A stretch of DNA of 64,000 bases from Sutcliffiella rhizosphaerae (lineage in GTDB: Bacteria; Bacillota; Bacilli; Bacillales; Bacillaceae_I). The DNA is taken from NCBI RefSeq assembly GCF_917563925.1, contig NZ_CAKJTJ010000004.1, positions 183,343 through 247,342 on the forward strand. The letters run 5' to 3'. The notes under the pieces are model-generated. The model searched no databases. It saw nothing but the letters and a program-made list of their open reading frames with translations, and was not told the DNA's origin. Position numbers and translations under genes: made by a program. Numbering within the stretch: position 1 is the first letter of the stretch; each line of letters opens with the position of its first letter. Positions 53,418 through 61,668 of the stretch are shown piece after piece.

Positions 53418-54199
53418 TTTACTCCTCCAAATGCGAACCCACCTTCAGAATGGATGGTTTGTCCGGTAATCCATTCGCCTTCTTCACTTGCTAGAAATTT
53501 AATAAGACGCGCGGCATCTAATGGCTCTCCAACTCGACCAGATGGAAACATTCCCGCCAAGCCTTCTTTTATGCCTCCTGTCATCCAGCCTGTGTCTGTT
53601 GGACCAGGGTTGACTGCGTTGACGGTTATTCCTCGCTCTCCTACCTCAGCTGCAAGGGTATATGTCATTGCCTCAATGGCACCTTTCGTTGTCGCGTAGG
53701 ACAGTTCCCCTGGCATCGGTCGTTGGAATTGCCCGGATGTTAGATTAATAATGCGACCGCCTTTTCCTGTTTGGAATTGACGGGCGAAGTAACTACTAAG
53801 CATGGTAGTTGTTCGAATGTTTACTAGATAGTGTCTGTCTAGTTCTTCTGCCGTTATATTCATATAATTGTCGCTTGTAGAATAACAAGCATTGTTTATA
53901 AGGATAGAAGGCATTCCAAGTTCTTGATTGACCTGTTTTAATAAATGTCCAGATGCATCAAGCGTAGTTAGGTCCAATTCTATGAATCCAACTTGGACTC
54001 CTTTTTTCTCTAATTCTTGTTTTAAAAGCATAGGTTCTTCATTTTTTGAACCCCACGGCATGGCTGCGTCGTACCCAGTATAGTATGTGAAGAAAATCGG
54101 ATGTCCTGCATCAGCTAGCTCTCGGCAAATTGCAGCTCCAATCCCCTTTAAACGACTCGCCCCTGTCACAATGGCAATTCTATCTTTATTTTTTTCCAT
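53414..54199 (-). CDS. SDR family oxidoreductase (FabG-like)
   Basis: About 261 residues from ATG 54199 behind GGAGGGATATTTT. Cofactor motif VTGASRLKGIGAAI (TGxxxGIG with an insertion), INNACYS for NNAG, catalytic Ser/Tyr/Lys in LTSGQFQRPMPGELSYATTK, and NAVNPGPTDTGWM. The C-terminus WITGQTIHSEGGF is standard for 3-ketoacyl-reductase-like SDRs. Substrate unknown. Its 5' region is a structured leader ending in a terminator. Confidence 0.92.
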   Translation of the reverse strand: MEKNKDRIAIVTGASRLKGIGAAICRELADAGHPIFFTYYTGYDAAMPWGSKNEEPMLLKQELEKKGVQVGFIELDLTTLDASGHLLKQVNQELGMPSILINNACYSTSDNYMNITAEELDRHYLVNIRTTTMLSSYFARQFQTGKGGRIINLTSGQFQRPMPGELSYATTKGAIEAMTYTLAAEVGERGITVNAVNPGPTDTGWMTGGIKEGLAGMFPSGRVGEPLDAARLIKFLASEEGEWITGQTIHSEGGFAFGGVK

Positions 54200-54261
54200 A
54201 AAATATCCCTCCAACTTGGGGCACTAAATGCTTTTGGAGTTAGGCGAGATGTTATTGCCAA

Positions 54262-54293
54262 CAAAAAAACAGGCACCAAAGGCACCTGTTTTT
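54262..54293 (-). terminator. Terminator in the SDR leader (attenuator)
   Basis: Minus strand AACAGGTGCC pairs with GGTGCCTGTT (two G-U pairs) and is followed by seven Ts. The two G-U pairs would be C-A mismatches on the plus strand, so the hairpin is built for the minus transcript. It lies 63 bases before the SDR start and 200 after the promoter. Confidence 0.8.
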
Positions 54294-54297
54294 CGAT

Positions 54298-54442
54298 GGG
54301 GAATCCAACTCCTCCACATGTGTCCCTTTAATGAAATACTAGATAGACAGACCGGTCCTGTTAGTAGGAGCGTTTTTCTGCCTTATCTAATTAGCTTGTT
54401 TTCATTAAAAGTTTAGCCACATGGGTTAAATGTTAATTCCCC
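54298..54442 (-). ncRNA. Structured 5' leader RNA, possible riboswitch, ahead of SDR-GNAT
   Basis: On the minus RNA, nested helices: P1 GGGGAAT/ATTCCCC (54442-54436 with 54304-54298, extended by AAC/GTT); P2 CATGTG/CACATG (54423-54418 with 54322-54317) and TTTAATGAAA/TTTCATTAAA (54409-54400 with 54336-54327); P3 TAGATAAGGCAG/CTGTCTATCTA (54389-54378 with 54350-54340), with a G-U pair that fits only this strand; and a TCCT/AGGA hairpin at the tip. A terminator follows 4 bases after P1. I cannot match it to a named class. Confidence 0.65.
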
Positions 54443-54462
54443 TTCCACTCATCTCTACGCTT

Positions 54463-54491
54463 ATGGTAAATTTAACTACCTATTTTGTCAA
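54463..54491 (-). promoter_or_regulatory. Sigma-A promoter of the SDR-GNAT unit
   Basis: Minus strand TTGACA (54491-54486), 17 bases, TACCAT (54468-54463). A perfect -35 and spacing with a fair -10. Transcription would start near 54456, giving a 255-base leader before the SDR ATG. Confidence 0.7.
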
Positions 54492-54534
54492 GAGGAAGCA
54501 GAAGGACGGTTCTTTTGAAACCTAGCAATATATG

Positions 54535-55077
54535 TTACTTTACAACTCGGTATCGAAGGTGGGTCTCACTCGCAAAGGCCGATGTTTCTATCCGCTCCAA
54601 CCTAATACTCTCTCCAAGTCCACCAAATAATGAGATACCGTCACCCAGTAGCAGGGGTACTACATCTAATACGATTTCATCCACTAGACCAAGTTTGAGG
54701 CATTGCCGGGAAATGCTGCCGCCCAAAAGAGCGACACTTTTATCGACAGCGCTTGCTTTGGCAGCTTCAACAGCTTGCTTAATATCGTTAACGACGAAAT
54801 TATACGTGATACCATCTTTTTCAATCGGTTCATGGGATTCGTGGGTCATGAGGTATATGGGAATTTTCAGCATACCACCGTACGGTATCTCTCCTTCTTC
54901 AATCGTGTTTGTTTTATTGGCTCCACCAACTACGGCACCTATTTCCTCCATTACTTTTTTGACTACTGCGTAATCCTGGTCTGTAGCTTCAAAATCGAAC
55001 ATCCAATCGATACCACCATCTTTGTCTGCCATGTACCCATCTAGTGTTATTGTTGCGTGAATAATAACTTTTGCCAT
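54535..55077 (-). CDS. Dihydrofolate reductase / RibD C-terminal family protein
   Basis: 180 residues. VIIHATITLDGYMADKDGGI is the usual start of this family (YwjB/YyaP-like), with VVGGANKTN, VALLGGSISRQCLKLGLVDE and VPLLLGDGISLFGGLGES. NADPH-binding fold; real substrate not known. Start behind GGAGATGTAATA. Single gene. Confidence 0.88.
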   Translation of the reverse strand: MAKVIIHATITLDGYMADKDGGIDWMFDFEATDQDYAVVKKVMEEIGAVVGGANKTNTIEEGEIPYGGMLKIPIYLMTHESHEPIEKDGITYNFVVNDIKQAVEAAKASAVDKSVALLGGSISRQCLKLGLVDEIVLDVVPLLLGDGISLFGGLGESIRLERIETSAFASETHLRYRVVK

Positions 55078-55584
55078 TATTACATCTCCTTTTATTTCTT
55101 AGTTTCTACTTGTCAACAATAATGGATTTTTGAATGTACATGATACCGTGCAAGTAGTGCTATCGTTCAAACATTTGTTTACCTTTCGCTGATTTGATTG
55201 CTTAGATTTTGGTGGTCTGTGCAGAGGCTCTTCTTCATGTGGAATATCTCTAACAGGCAACAAGGTTTATCTATAGATATTAGACATTTACTATCAAAAT
55301 CCTTTGGTTTTCCTAATCAGATACTTATTTTTTTCTGGCCAAGTCCGTTTCCATAAATTTTTATGGAGAAGAAAAGGGAATAACATGTAGATAATCTTAA
55401 GAACAAATTAATACGGATGTAGCCAAGTCAGTAGCTGTTATGGACTTCTACATAGCAGAGCTTGTTGAATTACTTTCTTGAATGAACACCGTCCAACCTC
55501 CCTTATAAAATTAGACGACTGTACTGATAACTTTGGCTCGTTTATTTTATTTAAATTTTTATCAGCCTATGTAATTTAGCTGAT

Positions 55585-55631
55585 GAAAAAAAGCCTTGTT
55601 GATTTCTTTCTTTAGAAACTACAAGGCTTTT
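55585..55631 (-). terminator. Terminator downstream of the pyrH region
   Basis: AAAAGCCTTGT (55589-55599) pairs perfectly with ACAAGGCTTTT (55621-55631); the minus strand continues with Ts. It is the first good terminator after pyrH. Apart from this and the small frame at 55650-55781, the 55078-55802 gap shows nothing I can name. Confidence 0.8.
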
Positions 55632-55649
55632 AATTAACTTCAAGTAATT

Positions 55650-55781
55650 CTAACGTTCTTCTTTCACAAATACACAAACCTGTTTACTCCAATGAACATT
55701 TTCCACACAATGCCCTTTAATGGAATATAGAATATATGACAGCTTTCTGTCGCCGATTAATAACCAAATGAAAGGAAGCAC
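55650..55781 (-). CDS. Possible 43-residue peptide after pyrH
   Basis: A frame that continues in phase from pyrH past its TAA; GTG 55781 lies 9 bases after AAAGGG and gives MLPFIWLLIGDRKLSYILYS then IKGHCVENVHWSKQ. It stops at 55650, 19 bases before a terminator. It may be a small gene, a decayed tail, or chance. Confidence 0.3.
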   Translation of the reverse strand: MLPFIWLLIGDRKLSYILYSIKGHCVENVHWSKQVCVFVKEER

Positions 55782-55802
55782 AGAATACGTCCCTTTGCTA
55801 CT

Positions 55803-56534
55803 TTAAAGTAGTTCTGATTTTTGATTGCTGATGAGTGTTCCGATGTTTTCTCCATGGCAGATTGCTTTCATGGCACCTTTTTGGTTGAAGTTGAAGAGAT
55901 GAACAGGAAGCTTGAAGTCTCTTGCTAGAAGTAGTGCCGATTGGTCCATTACTTTTATATTGTTTTGTACGACATCATCATAGTGTAAGGTACGGTACAT
56001 TTTAGCATTTAGGTCTTTATTGGGATCCGTGGTAAATACGCCGTTCACACCTTGTTTCGCGACAAGAAGTGCGTCACACTTCATCTCCACTGCACGCTGT
56101 ACACTCGGGTAATCTGTCGTAACAAAGGGCTGCCCGTTTCCTCCCCCGAATAGAATGATATAGCCTTTTTCAAGATGATTTATTGCACGTAGGCGAATAT
56201 ATGGTTCTGCTACAGAAGGTGCTGGTACAGCGGTCATTACTCGGACTTCTTTTTCCGTCTTAGTTTTTAAGACTCCTCGTAACATTAGGCTATTAATAAT
56301 GGTTCCAAGCGTTCCTATGTTGTCTGCCTCCACTCTATCGATTCCCCAATGACTCGCCATATTTCCTCTAAATATATTTCCGCCACCAACTACTACACAG
56401 ACCTCAATACCACGCTCACTTAACGAGAGTATTTCCCCCGTGATATGCTCCAGCATTTCCACACCAAAGCTTTCGCCTTCTTTTCCTTGCAATGCGCCAC
56501 CACTTAGTTTTAATAACACTCTTTTGTACATCAT
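55803..56534 (-). CDS. pyrH: UMP kinase (PyrH), solitary
   Basis: 243 residues. Amino-acid-kinase fold: KRVLLKLSGGALQGKEG, CVVVGGGNIFRG, VEADNIGTLGTIINSLMLRG, TAVPAPSVAEPY, GGGNGQPFVTTD. It phosphorylates UMP to UDP with ATP. Normally pyrH sits between tsf and frr; here it is alone, behind its own promoter, leader peptide and terminator. Several residues differ from typical Bacillus PyrH (VPAPSVAEP instead of QIEMRQVAEP), so a diverged second copy is likely. Start behind GGGAGGAATAGA. Confidence 0.93.
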   Translation of the reverse strand: MMYKRVLLKLSGGALQGKEGESFGVEMLEHITGEILSLSERGIEVCVVVGGGNIFRGNMASHWGIDRVEADNIGTLGTIINSLMLRGVLKTKTEKEVRVMTAVPAPSVAEPYIRLRAINHLEKGYIILFGGGNGQPFVTTDYPSVQRAVEMKCDALLVAKQGVNGVFTTDPNKDLNAKMYRTLHYDDVVQNNIKVMDQSALLLARDFKLPVHLFNFNQKGAMKAICHGENIGTLISNQKSELL

Positions 56535-56560
56535 TCTATTCCTCCCATTCGAAATGCCTT

Positions 56561-56598
56561 GACCAGCCTCAAGGGACTAGCATGGAGCTAGACACTGT
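56561..56598. repeat. Fragment of a Bacillus intergenic repeat
   Basis: Minus strand AGTGTCTAGCTCCATGCTAG followed by TCCCTTGAGGCTGGTC resembles the TCTAGCTCCAGCGCC...CT(C/T)GAGG repeat often found between Bacillus genes. Recognition is from memory and the copy is degenerate. Confidence 0.4.
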
Positions 56599-56714
56599 TC
56601 CACTTTTACTTTCTTAATCTGAAAAAAAGGAGCCAAAGCAAAATGCTTTGACTCCTTAAAAATAAAATTGGAAAAAGTGATTGACTGCAGAAAAGTTGAT
56701 TTTAACATTTCCAT
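56577..56714 (-). CDS. Candidate leader peptide upstream of pyrH
   Basis: A 45-residue frame with a strong ribosome site (GGGAGGGAGTG before ATG 56714): MEMLKSTFLQSITFSNFIFK, then the codons run through the terminator hairpin (ESKHFALAPFFQ) and stop at 56577, 42 bases before the pyrH ATG. It is rich in Phe because the RNA is U-rich just before the hairpin. The arrangement resembles the E. coli pyrBI leader. Expression is inferred. Confidence 0.5.
   Translation of the reverse strand: MEMLKSTFLQSITFSNFIFKESKHFALAPFFQIKKVKVEQCLAPC
56622..56657 (-). terminator. Terminator/attenuator in the pyrH leader
   Basis: Minus strand AAGGAGTCAAAGCA pairs with TGCTTTGGCTCCTT (one G-U pair) and is followed by seven Ts. 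It lies inside the leader-peptide frame and 88 bases before pyrH. Confidence 0.85.
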
Positions 56715-56748
56715 CACTCCCTCCCATTTCATTACATAAACTTTCCAT

Positions 56749-56777
56749 ATTATATGATAGATTTTTTGTTTTGGGAA
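56749..56777 (-). promoter_or_regulatory. Promoter of the pyrH leader
   Basis: Minus strand TTCCCA (56777-56772), 17 bases, TATAAT (56754-56749). A perfect -10 with a partial -35, placed just after the DinB-like stop codon, giving a start near 56742. Confidence 0.55.
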
Positions 56778-56796
56778 GTAGTGTACTCTCTCCCCA

Positions 56797-57324
56797 TCAC
56801 AATTCTCTTTTTAAAATACCCAAATATTCTTTCCATGGACCAACATCATTAGAATATCTTTTTGCTATTACTCTAGTTATTTGGTTGAGGTGTGTTAAAT
56901 CGTGAACAGCCCAAGTAGCGATCAATTCCTTAAGTTTAACCTCGCCAAGTGCCGGATGGAAACCCTTTCTGTCAAGAATGTCTTCATCTACAAGAGATTT
57001 CAAAGTTTCGAGATTGTCCTCCCTTCGTTTCTTAAATTCGTTTAATTTTTCTGCTAGTGTTGTCTCAGCCTTTTCATGTAAGTGGGCAAACCGGTCAAAT
57101 TCAGGAAATGGGTTTGTGTCTCCTACTTCTACTATGAATCGGAGTCGAGGAATCCAATTTTCTTTCTCTGCCTCGATCAAGTGATCGACTACTTCTATTC
57201 CACTCCAAGTACCCTCCCCTTCGTTACAAGTGAGAAACCCTTCAGGAAGACCAGTTAACATTTCATTTAATACGCGGGGTGTTCGTTCCAACATACTAAC
57301 TGCCTCTACTAATTTAAAATTCAA
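56797..57324 (-). CDS. DinB superfamily protein
   Basis: About 175 residues. Four-helix DinB fold with the histidines in VVDHLIEAEKENWIPRL and ATWAVHDLTHLNQI. TTG 57324 is placed 10 bases after GGAG; GTG 57333 is too close. A different branch from the DinB protein at 12715. Single-gene unit. Confidence 0.82.
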   Translation of the reverse strand: MNFKLVEAVSMLERTPRVLNEMLTGLPEGFLTCNEGEGTWSGIEVVDHLIEAEKENWIPRLRFIVEVGDTNPFPEFDRFAHLHEKAETTLAEKLNEFKKRREDNLETLKSLVDEDILDRKGFHPALGEVKLKELIATWAVHDLTHLNQITRVIAKRYSNDVGPWKEYLGILKREL

Positions 57325-57476
57325 TCCGACCACGCTCCTTATTAGATTTCTTTTTACATTCGCCCTTCTTGTAAGGTATTCCTCCTATTTAGGGATACGT
57401 CCAAGCATGCCAACCAGTTATTCATATTTTATTGAAAGAACATTAATGAAGCGTGTTGCTTCCATAGGAGTGATGT

Positions 57477-57890
57477 TTGTTGGATTTTCGTATTCGTACG
57501 CAGTTTACCTTTTCTGCGAGTGATCGAAAATTGAATAGAATTTTAGAAAGTCTAGCTAATGAAGGTATTGCTGTTAATGGGTATTTTCAGACATTGGTTG
57601 GCAAGAGGTATCATTTTGTACGAATGGTAGTTGGTTACACTGACGAGGTGACGAATCATGATGTTCCAACTGGCCGTACCATAATGGAACAAGCAGAAGT
57701 TCATTATAAGGAGAATCAAGTTATTCAGCTTCTCGAAAATGGAGCTTGTATTCCTAACACTTTTTGGCGCCATAAGCGGTGCCGAGCTCTTTATCTAGGG
57801 GAAGATAATACTTTCTATTTGGACGTTGCCAATGTCAGTAAGACAATTGAGCTTCTTTCAGAGGAAAATTCGTACCGCGGTCAGGATTAA
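57477..57890 (+). CDS. Hypothetical protein, first of a tandem paralogue pair
   Basis: 137 residues, TTG start at 57477 behind TAGGAGTGATG. RTQFTFSASDRKLNRILESL then NEGIAVNGYFQTLVGKRYHF and VRMVVG suggest an ACT-like or ferredoxin-like beta-alpha-beta half, followed by a C-terminal part with YLGEDNTFYLDVANVSKTIE. The next 460 bases hold a degenerate copy of the same protein. I do not recognise the family. Confidence 0.65.
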   Translation: MLDFRIRTQFTFSASDRKLNRILESLANEGIAVNGYFQTLVGKRYHFVRMVVGYTDEVTNHDVPTGRTIMEQAEVHYKENQVIQLLENGACIPNTFWRHKRCRALYLGEDNTFYLDVANVSKTIELLSEENSYRGQD

Positions 57891-57924
57891 TACCCTATTC
57901 ATTTATTCTTGCAAGTGATAAGAG

Positions 57925-58384
57925 ATGCGAGAGATGCCAGAAATAGTGGAAGGCTTTGAGTATTTAATCCGCACCCAATTTTCATTTGAACTGGATGACG
58001 TAACGTTAAGTAACATCTTAACAGACTTGTCTAATTAGGACATTAACATCAATGCCTATTTTCACAGCAAAACAACCAATCATATTCATTTATTAAAATG
58101 GTAATGGGAACTAGCAACACGGAGACGTCAAATGAATGGAACGTGCTTCGGGGAATATTAAAAGGACTTGGTCTGCCATTTAAAGACAGACAAGTTATTA
58201 TAAGCTCCCAGCAGGTCAGTCTAGGCAGTTAAACGATCTATTCGGCGCGCTCTGGTGTAAGTTGGACATTGAAAGTATGTATCTTGGTGGAAACACAAAT
58301 GTGTTCTTGGATACCTCTGACATGGAGCGCGCCATCGCCATTTTATCTGAACCAGTATTAATTATTTGTGAACATAACCCTTAG
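57925..58384 (+). pseudogene. Degenerate second copy of the protein at 57477
   Basis: LIRTQFSFELDDVTLSNILT then DLSN, a TAG stop, DININAYFHSK, a shift, FIKMVMGTSNTETSNEWNVL then RGILKGLGLPFKDRQVII, another shift, and LNDLFGALWCKLDIESMYLG, NTNVFLDTSDMERAIAILSE. Segment by segment it follows the upstream gene (RTQF(T/S)F, (I/V)NxYF, (I/V)(K/R)MV(M/V)G, FLD(T/V)). One stop and about two frameshifts make it a pseudogene from an old tandem duplication. Its stop overlaps the convergent GNAT gene's stop. Confidence 0.75.
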
Positions 58385-58911
58385 TAGGGAACACTGTCTT
58401 TAATGGGTGTTGTTATGTTTTGGAACCAATCAGTTTTGGTCACCGCATATCCTACCGAATCGAATAGCTTATCATTCTGAGGCCAGGCACTGCGGTGATA
58501 GGCTTCTTTTACATATCCACAGCTATGGAACGTTTTGCGCATCGCAAAATTATCATGCCTTGTATGTCCTTCGATGCGGATGAGATGTACGTAATTCGTG
58601 AACAAGTAATCCGTCAACCACTTTACCGCATGTGCACCACGCCCCTTACCTCTGTATGCTTCTTTGATGCGGAGGTCAAACAGGCAACTCTCATCCTCCA
58701 AATCAAAGCTTCTAACCATTCCAATTGTTTCATTGTTCACCTTAATCAAAAATGTTTTTGTTCCATTCTCCGTGTAGTTTCCTTCTTTTAAGGACTGTTC
58801 TATTTCTTCTTTATTTGGTTTCTCATTGCCATGAAACGGCCAGGATTCAGTTGTTAATAGTTGGACAAGTTCATTCTCAGTATTCGGTGTCAGTTCTATG
58901 TAATCCTGCAT
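58381..58911 (-). CDS. GNAT family N-acetyltransferase
   Basis: 176 residues from ATG 58911, behind GGGGGAAACTAAT; the longer frame to 58995 lies inside the upstream gene. IKEAYRGKGRGAHAVKWLTD is the acetyl-CoA loop, followed by RIEGHTRHDNFAMRKTFHSC. Starts 1 base after the stop of another GNAT, so the two are one transcript. Confidence 0.88.
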   Translation of the reverse strand: MQDYIELTPNTENELVQLLTTESWPFHGNEKPNKEEIEQSLKEGNYTENGTKTFLIKVNNETIGMVRSFDLEDESCLFDLRIKEAYRGKGRGAHAVKWLTDYLFTNYVHLIRIEGHTRHDNFAMRKTFHSCGYVKEAYHRSAWPQNDKLFDSVGYAVTKTDWFQNITTPIKDSVPY

Positions 58912-58912
58912 A

Positions 58913-59491
58913 TTAGTTTCCCCCTGCTTCCCACTCTTCTCGCAAAAATCCCATTCGAATCGAGTCATATAATTTCCCTTGATACTGTCGAACATTACGT
59001 ATTTGTGCCTCTTTGGTAAACCCTAGCTTTTCGCCAACTTTGACCATCCTATGGTTTCCAGACCAAGTTGTATAACCAACACGAGGAATGTTTGATTTTG
59101 TTTGGAAAAGATGTGTCGTCCAAAGCTTAATTGCCTCTGTCCCATAACCTCCATTCCAAAACTCGGGGAGGTAAATGATAATCCCCATCTCCAACCAATT
59201 AGAAGGCTCGTGCTCCCAATAATAGATAACACTGCCAATTGTTTGTTGTTCCGGGGATGTTTGTATCAAATAAATAGTGTCCATACCCTCATTGAGCTTC
59301 TGGGTCATTTCAGTAATATAATCTTCTTTCGCAATGTGTTCAAGTGGAAAATATGGGGCGTCCCACTTCTTATATTCTGGATACGGATCTCCATACATTA
59401 ACTGCCATAGTTGGGGAAGATCTGTTATTGTAAGCTTTTTCAGCTGAATTTTGGTGCCAGAGATGAGATCTGGTGATGGTGGTGTTTGCAT
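58913..59491 (-). CDS. RimJ/RimL-like GNAT acetyltransferase
   Basis: 192 residues. IQLKKLTITDLPQLWQLMYG, MGIIIYLPEFWNGGYGTEAI and the end RVGYTTWSGNHRMVKVGEKL match the protein-acetylating RimJ/L branch. Start behind AAAAGGAGTGACAG. First of two GNAT genes. Confidence 0.9.
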   Translation of the reverse strand: MQTPPSPDLISGTKIQLKKLTITDLPQLWQLMYGDPYPEYKKWDAPYFPLEHIAKEDYITEMTQKLNEGMDTIYLIQTSPEQQTIGSVIYYWEHEPSNWLEMGIIIYLPEFWNGGYGTEAIKLWTTHLFQTKSNIPRVGYTTWSGNHRMVKVGEKLGFTKEAQIRNVRQYQGKLYDSIRMGFLREEWEAGGN

Positions 59492-59978
59492 GGTTTTCTG
59501 TCACTCCTTTTGATGTGGTTAGTATTTGTATGTAATCGGAGGAAAGAGGTTTCGTTTTTTGGCAGGATTGGGGAATATGATTGGACTTGAGAATACAGTT
59601 GTTCTCCACATAAAGGCAATTACCACTTGACATACACTTGCGAAGAGCACATTTAATCGACAACTACAACTATTCTTATTACTACTTTAATATAAAGAAA
59701 ATTACCCCTATGGAAGTCTATTCTTTATTCTGATAAAAATAAAAGGTACTTGATCTACAACAAGTCTTTATAAAAATAATAGCGTTATTAATAATGAGAA
59801 TCACTCTATTCAACATTCGATTATTGATCAAAGAAAGGTTCACTACTATTTTCATAGACTTTTCAACTAACTTATTATTGTATTTAAATACTTTTTATTG
59901 AATATTTATTAATATTTTATGATAATATGAATATAAACGGACGTATGAAGGTATCAATTTTGAAAGAAGTGTGTTTTT
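59492..59978. other. 487-base AT-rich gap, nothing assigned
   Basis: No credible gene, hairpin or tandem repeat. A partial match to a Fur box (AATAATGAGAATCA near 59790) is too weak to call. The start region of the LysE-like gene follows. Confidence 0.5.
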
Positions 59979-60612
59979 TTGAGTTTATTTTTTACGTATC
60001 TTTTAGCTGGCCTTGCAATTGCAATGCCAATAGGAGCAATAACCGTTGAAATGACAAAGCAAGGTTTGAAAAAGGGTTTTTTGCATGGTTGGGCAGTAGG
60101 GTTAGGTGGAATAACGGTCGATCTCTTTTTAATTATTGCATTATATATGGGATTGGCTTCTATACTTTCTATCCCTTACATTCAAATACCTATGTGGCTT
60201 ATCGGTGCTTGTTTTTTAGCATTTTTAGGTTATGATTCTATCAAAAACTCGAATCAGGATATTGCATTAAATGGCGCGAAACCAGAAAAGTCATTTTTCA
60301 AATCCTATCGTAATGGTTTATTAGTAGCTTTGTCACCAGGAAATCTTGTGTTTTGGATCTCCGTTTTTGGGGCTGTACTTTCCGATTCCTATGATACGAC
60401 ACAACCGAGTAAATTTTTAATTGTCGGGGCAGGTATATTAGCCGGTATCCATAATACATGATGTAGGTCTACTTTCTATAGTAGCGATTACAAGGAAAGT
60501 TATGAATCAAACATTAATAAAGTGGGTATCGATTATTGCAGGATTGATTTTAATTTGTTTTGCAGGATACTTCTTATATGAATTTATTTTATCCATAAGA
60601 GGAATCATTTAA
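59979..60612 (+). pseudogene. LysE-family exporter, frameshifted in its last third
   Basis: The frame from TTG 59979 gives LAGLAIAMPIGAITVEMTKQ, GWAVGLGGITVDLFLIIALY and LLVALSPGNLVFWISVFGAV, the usual LysE/RhtB start and centre, then stops after LAGIHNT at 60461. A different frame continues at once with HDVGLLSIVAITRKVMNQTL and two spans to TAA 60610. One or two bases near 60450 separate the parts. A whole protein would be ~211 residues with six spans, exporting an amino acid or similar. Confidence 0.82.
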
Positions 60613-60630
60613 TTTACTAAACTATAGTCT

Positions 60631-60671
60631 AGGGCTGTCCAGAAAGTGCATACTTTCGTCTGGCAGTCCCT
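60631..60671 (+). terminator. Long imperfect hairpin after LysE remnant
   Basis: AGGGCTGTCCAGAAAG pairs with CTTTCGTCTGGCAGTCCCT with two small bulges. No T tract follows, so it may be a terminator or a repeat-derived hairpin. Confidence 0.5.
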
Positions 60672-60850
60672 ATTTATTAGAAAAGGTTTCCCTTTCCTCC
60701 TCTTAACATATATTTAAACAATCCAGCGCGATCCTGGAACATGGATCAGCGCTTATTTGCAATAAATTTTACTAAGAGCAGGAATTGCCACAAAAAACAG
60801 GAATTTTATATTAATACTATATATCACAAGAGTTCGAAGGAGAGAAGCAA

Positions 60851-61573
60851 ATGAAAAATCCTACGAGAGACATTTATGATAAGTTAGCCAATACTTATCA
60901 AAACGATATTGACGAGACGAGTCCTTATAACGCATATTATGAACGCCCAGCTATGATGAATGCTTTGCCACACCAATTAAAAGGAAAAAAAGTGCTTGAT
61001 GCCGGTTGTTCTGCTGGGTGGTATTCATCTCAATTATTGCATCAAGGGGCGGAAGTTACCGGAATAGACGTAAGTCCCGAAATGGTGAAAGCTGCGAAGC
61101 ATCGTTTAGGGGAAAAAGCAACAGTCATTTGTCATGATCTTCAAGAAATTCTTCCATTTAAGGACGATTCCTTTGATATGATTGTAAGCTCACTTACACT
61201 TCATTATTTAAAGGATTGGACTTATACATTTCAAGAATTCAACCGCATTCTAAAAGCAGCTGGAACCTTTTTATTTTCGGTACATCACCCATTTATGGAC
61301 TATACCAGGCACGGTTGTGAGGATTACTTTAAAACCCAATTCTTATCAGAAACCTGGACCAAACCTAACATTACCATTGATGTTAGCTTTTACAGAAGAC
61401 CCCTGCAAAGCATCGTAAATGAAACTACTCAATTTTTCCATATTGAGAAGCTGATTGAACCCCAACCGCTAGAAAAGATGAAAGATGTGAAAGAAAAATC
61501 TTATCACTACCTTAAGACCAGCCCACATTTCCTTATAATTAAAGCTGCGTCAAAAAAGATAAGGGAAATCTAG
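60851..61573 (+). CDS. Class I SAM-dependent methyltransferase
   Basis: 240 residues. SAM-binding motif VLDAGCSAGWYSSQLL, acidic turn GIDVSPEMVKAAKHRL, motif II/III VICHDLQEILPFKDDSFDMI and SSLTLHYLKDW. UbiE/Methyltransf_11 type acting on a small molecule, unknown. ATG follows GGAGAGAAGC. Single-gene unit. Confidence 0.9.
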   Translation: MKNPTRDIYDKLANTYQNDIDETSPYNAYYERPAMMNALPHQLKGKKVLDAGCSAGWYSSQLLHQGAEVTGIDVSPEMVKAAKHRLGEKATVICHDLQEILPFKDDSFDMIVSSLTLHYLKDWTYTFQEFNRILKAAGTFLFSVHHPFMDYTRHGCEDYFKTQFLSETWTKPNITIDVSFYRRPLQSIVNETTQFFHIEKLIEPQPLEKMKDVKEKSYHYLKTSPHFLIIKAASKKIREI

Positions 61574-61668
61574 CTCTTGAGTTACGTTTCTTATTTTCCA
61601 ATTATGGTGAAAATTATTAAATTTGAATCTAGGTCCACTTAAATAAATGAAAATTTGGAGGGATAGAT

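Noticed and set aside
54258..54296. Terminator of the DHFR-like gene at 54535
   Set aside because: A consensus promoter lies between that gene and the hairpin, so it belongs to the SDR leader; still, readthrough from upstream could also end here.
59786..59806. Fur box before the LysE-like gene
   Set aside because: Only about 13 of 19 positions match and the symmetry is broken on one side.
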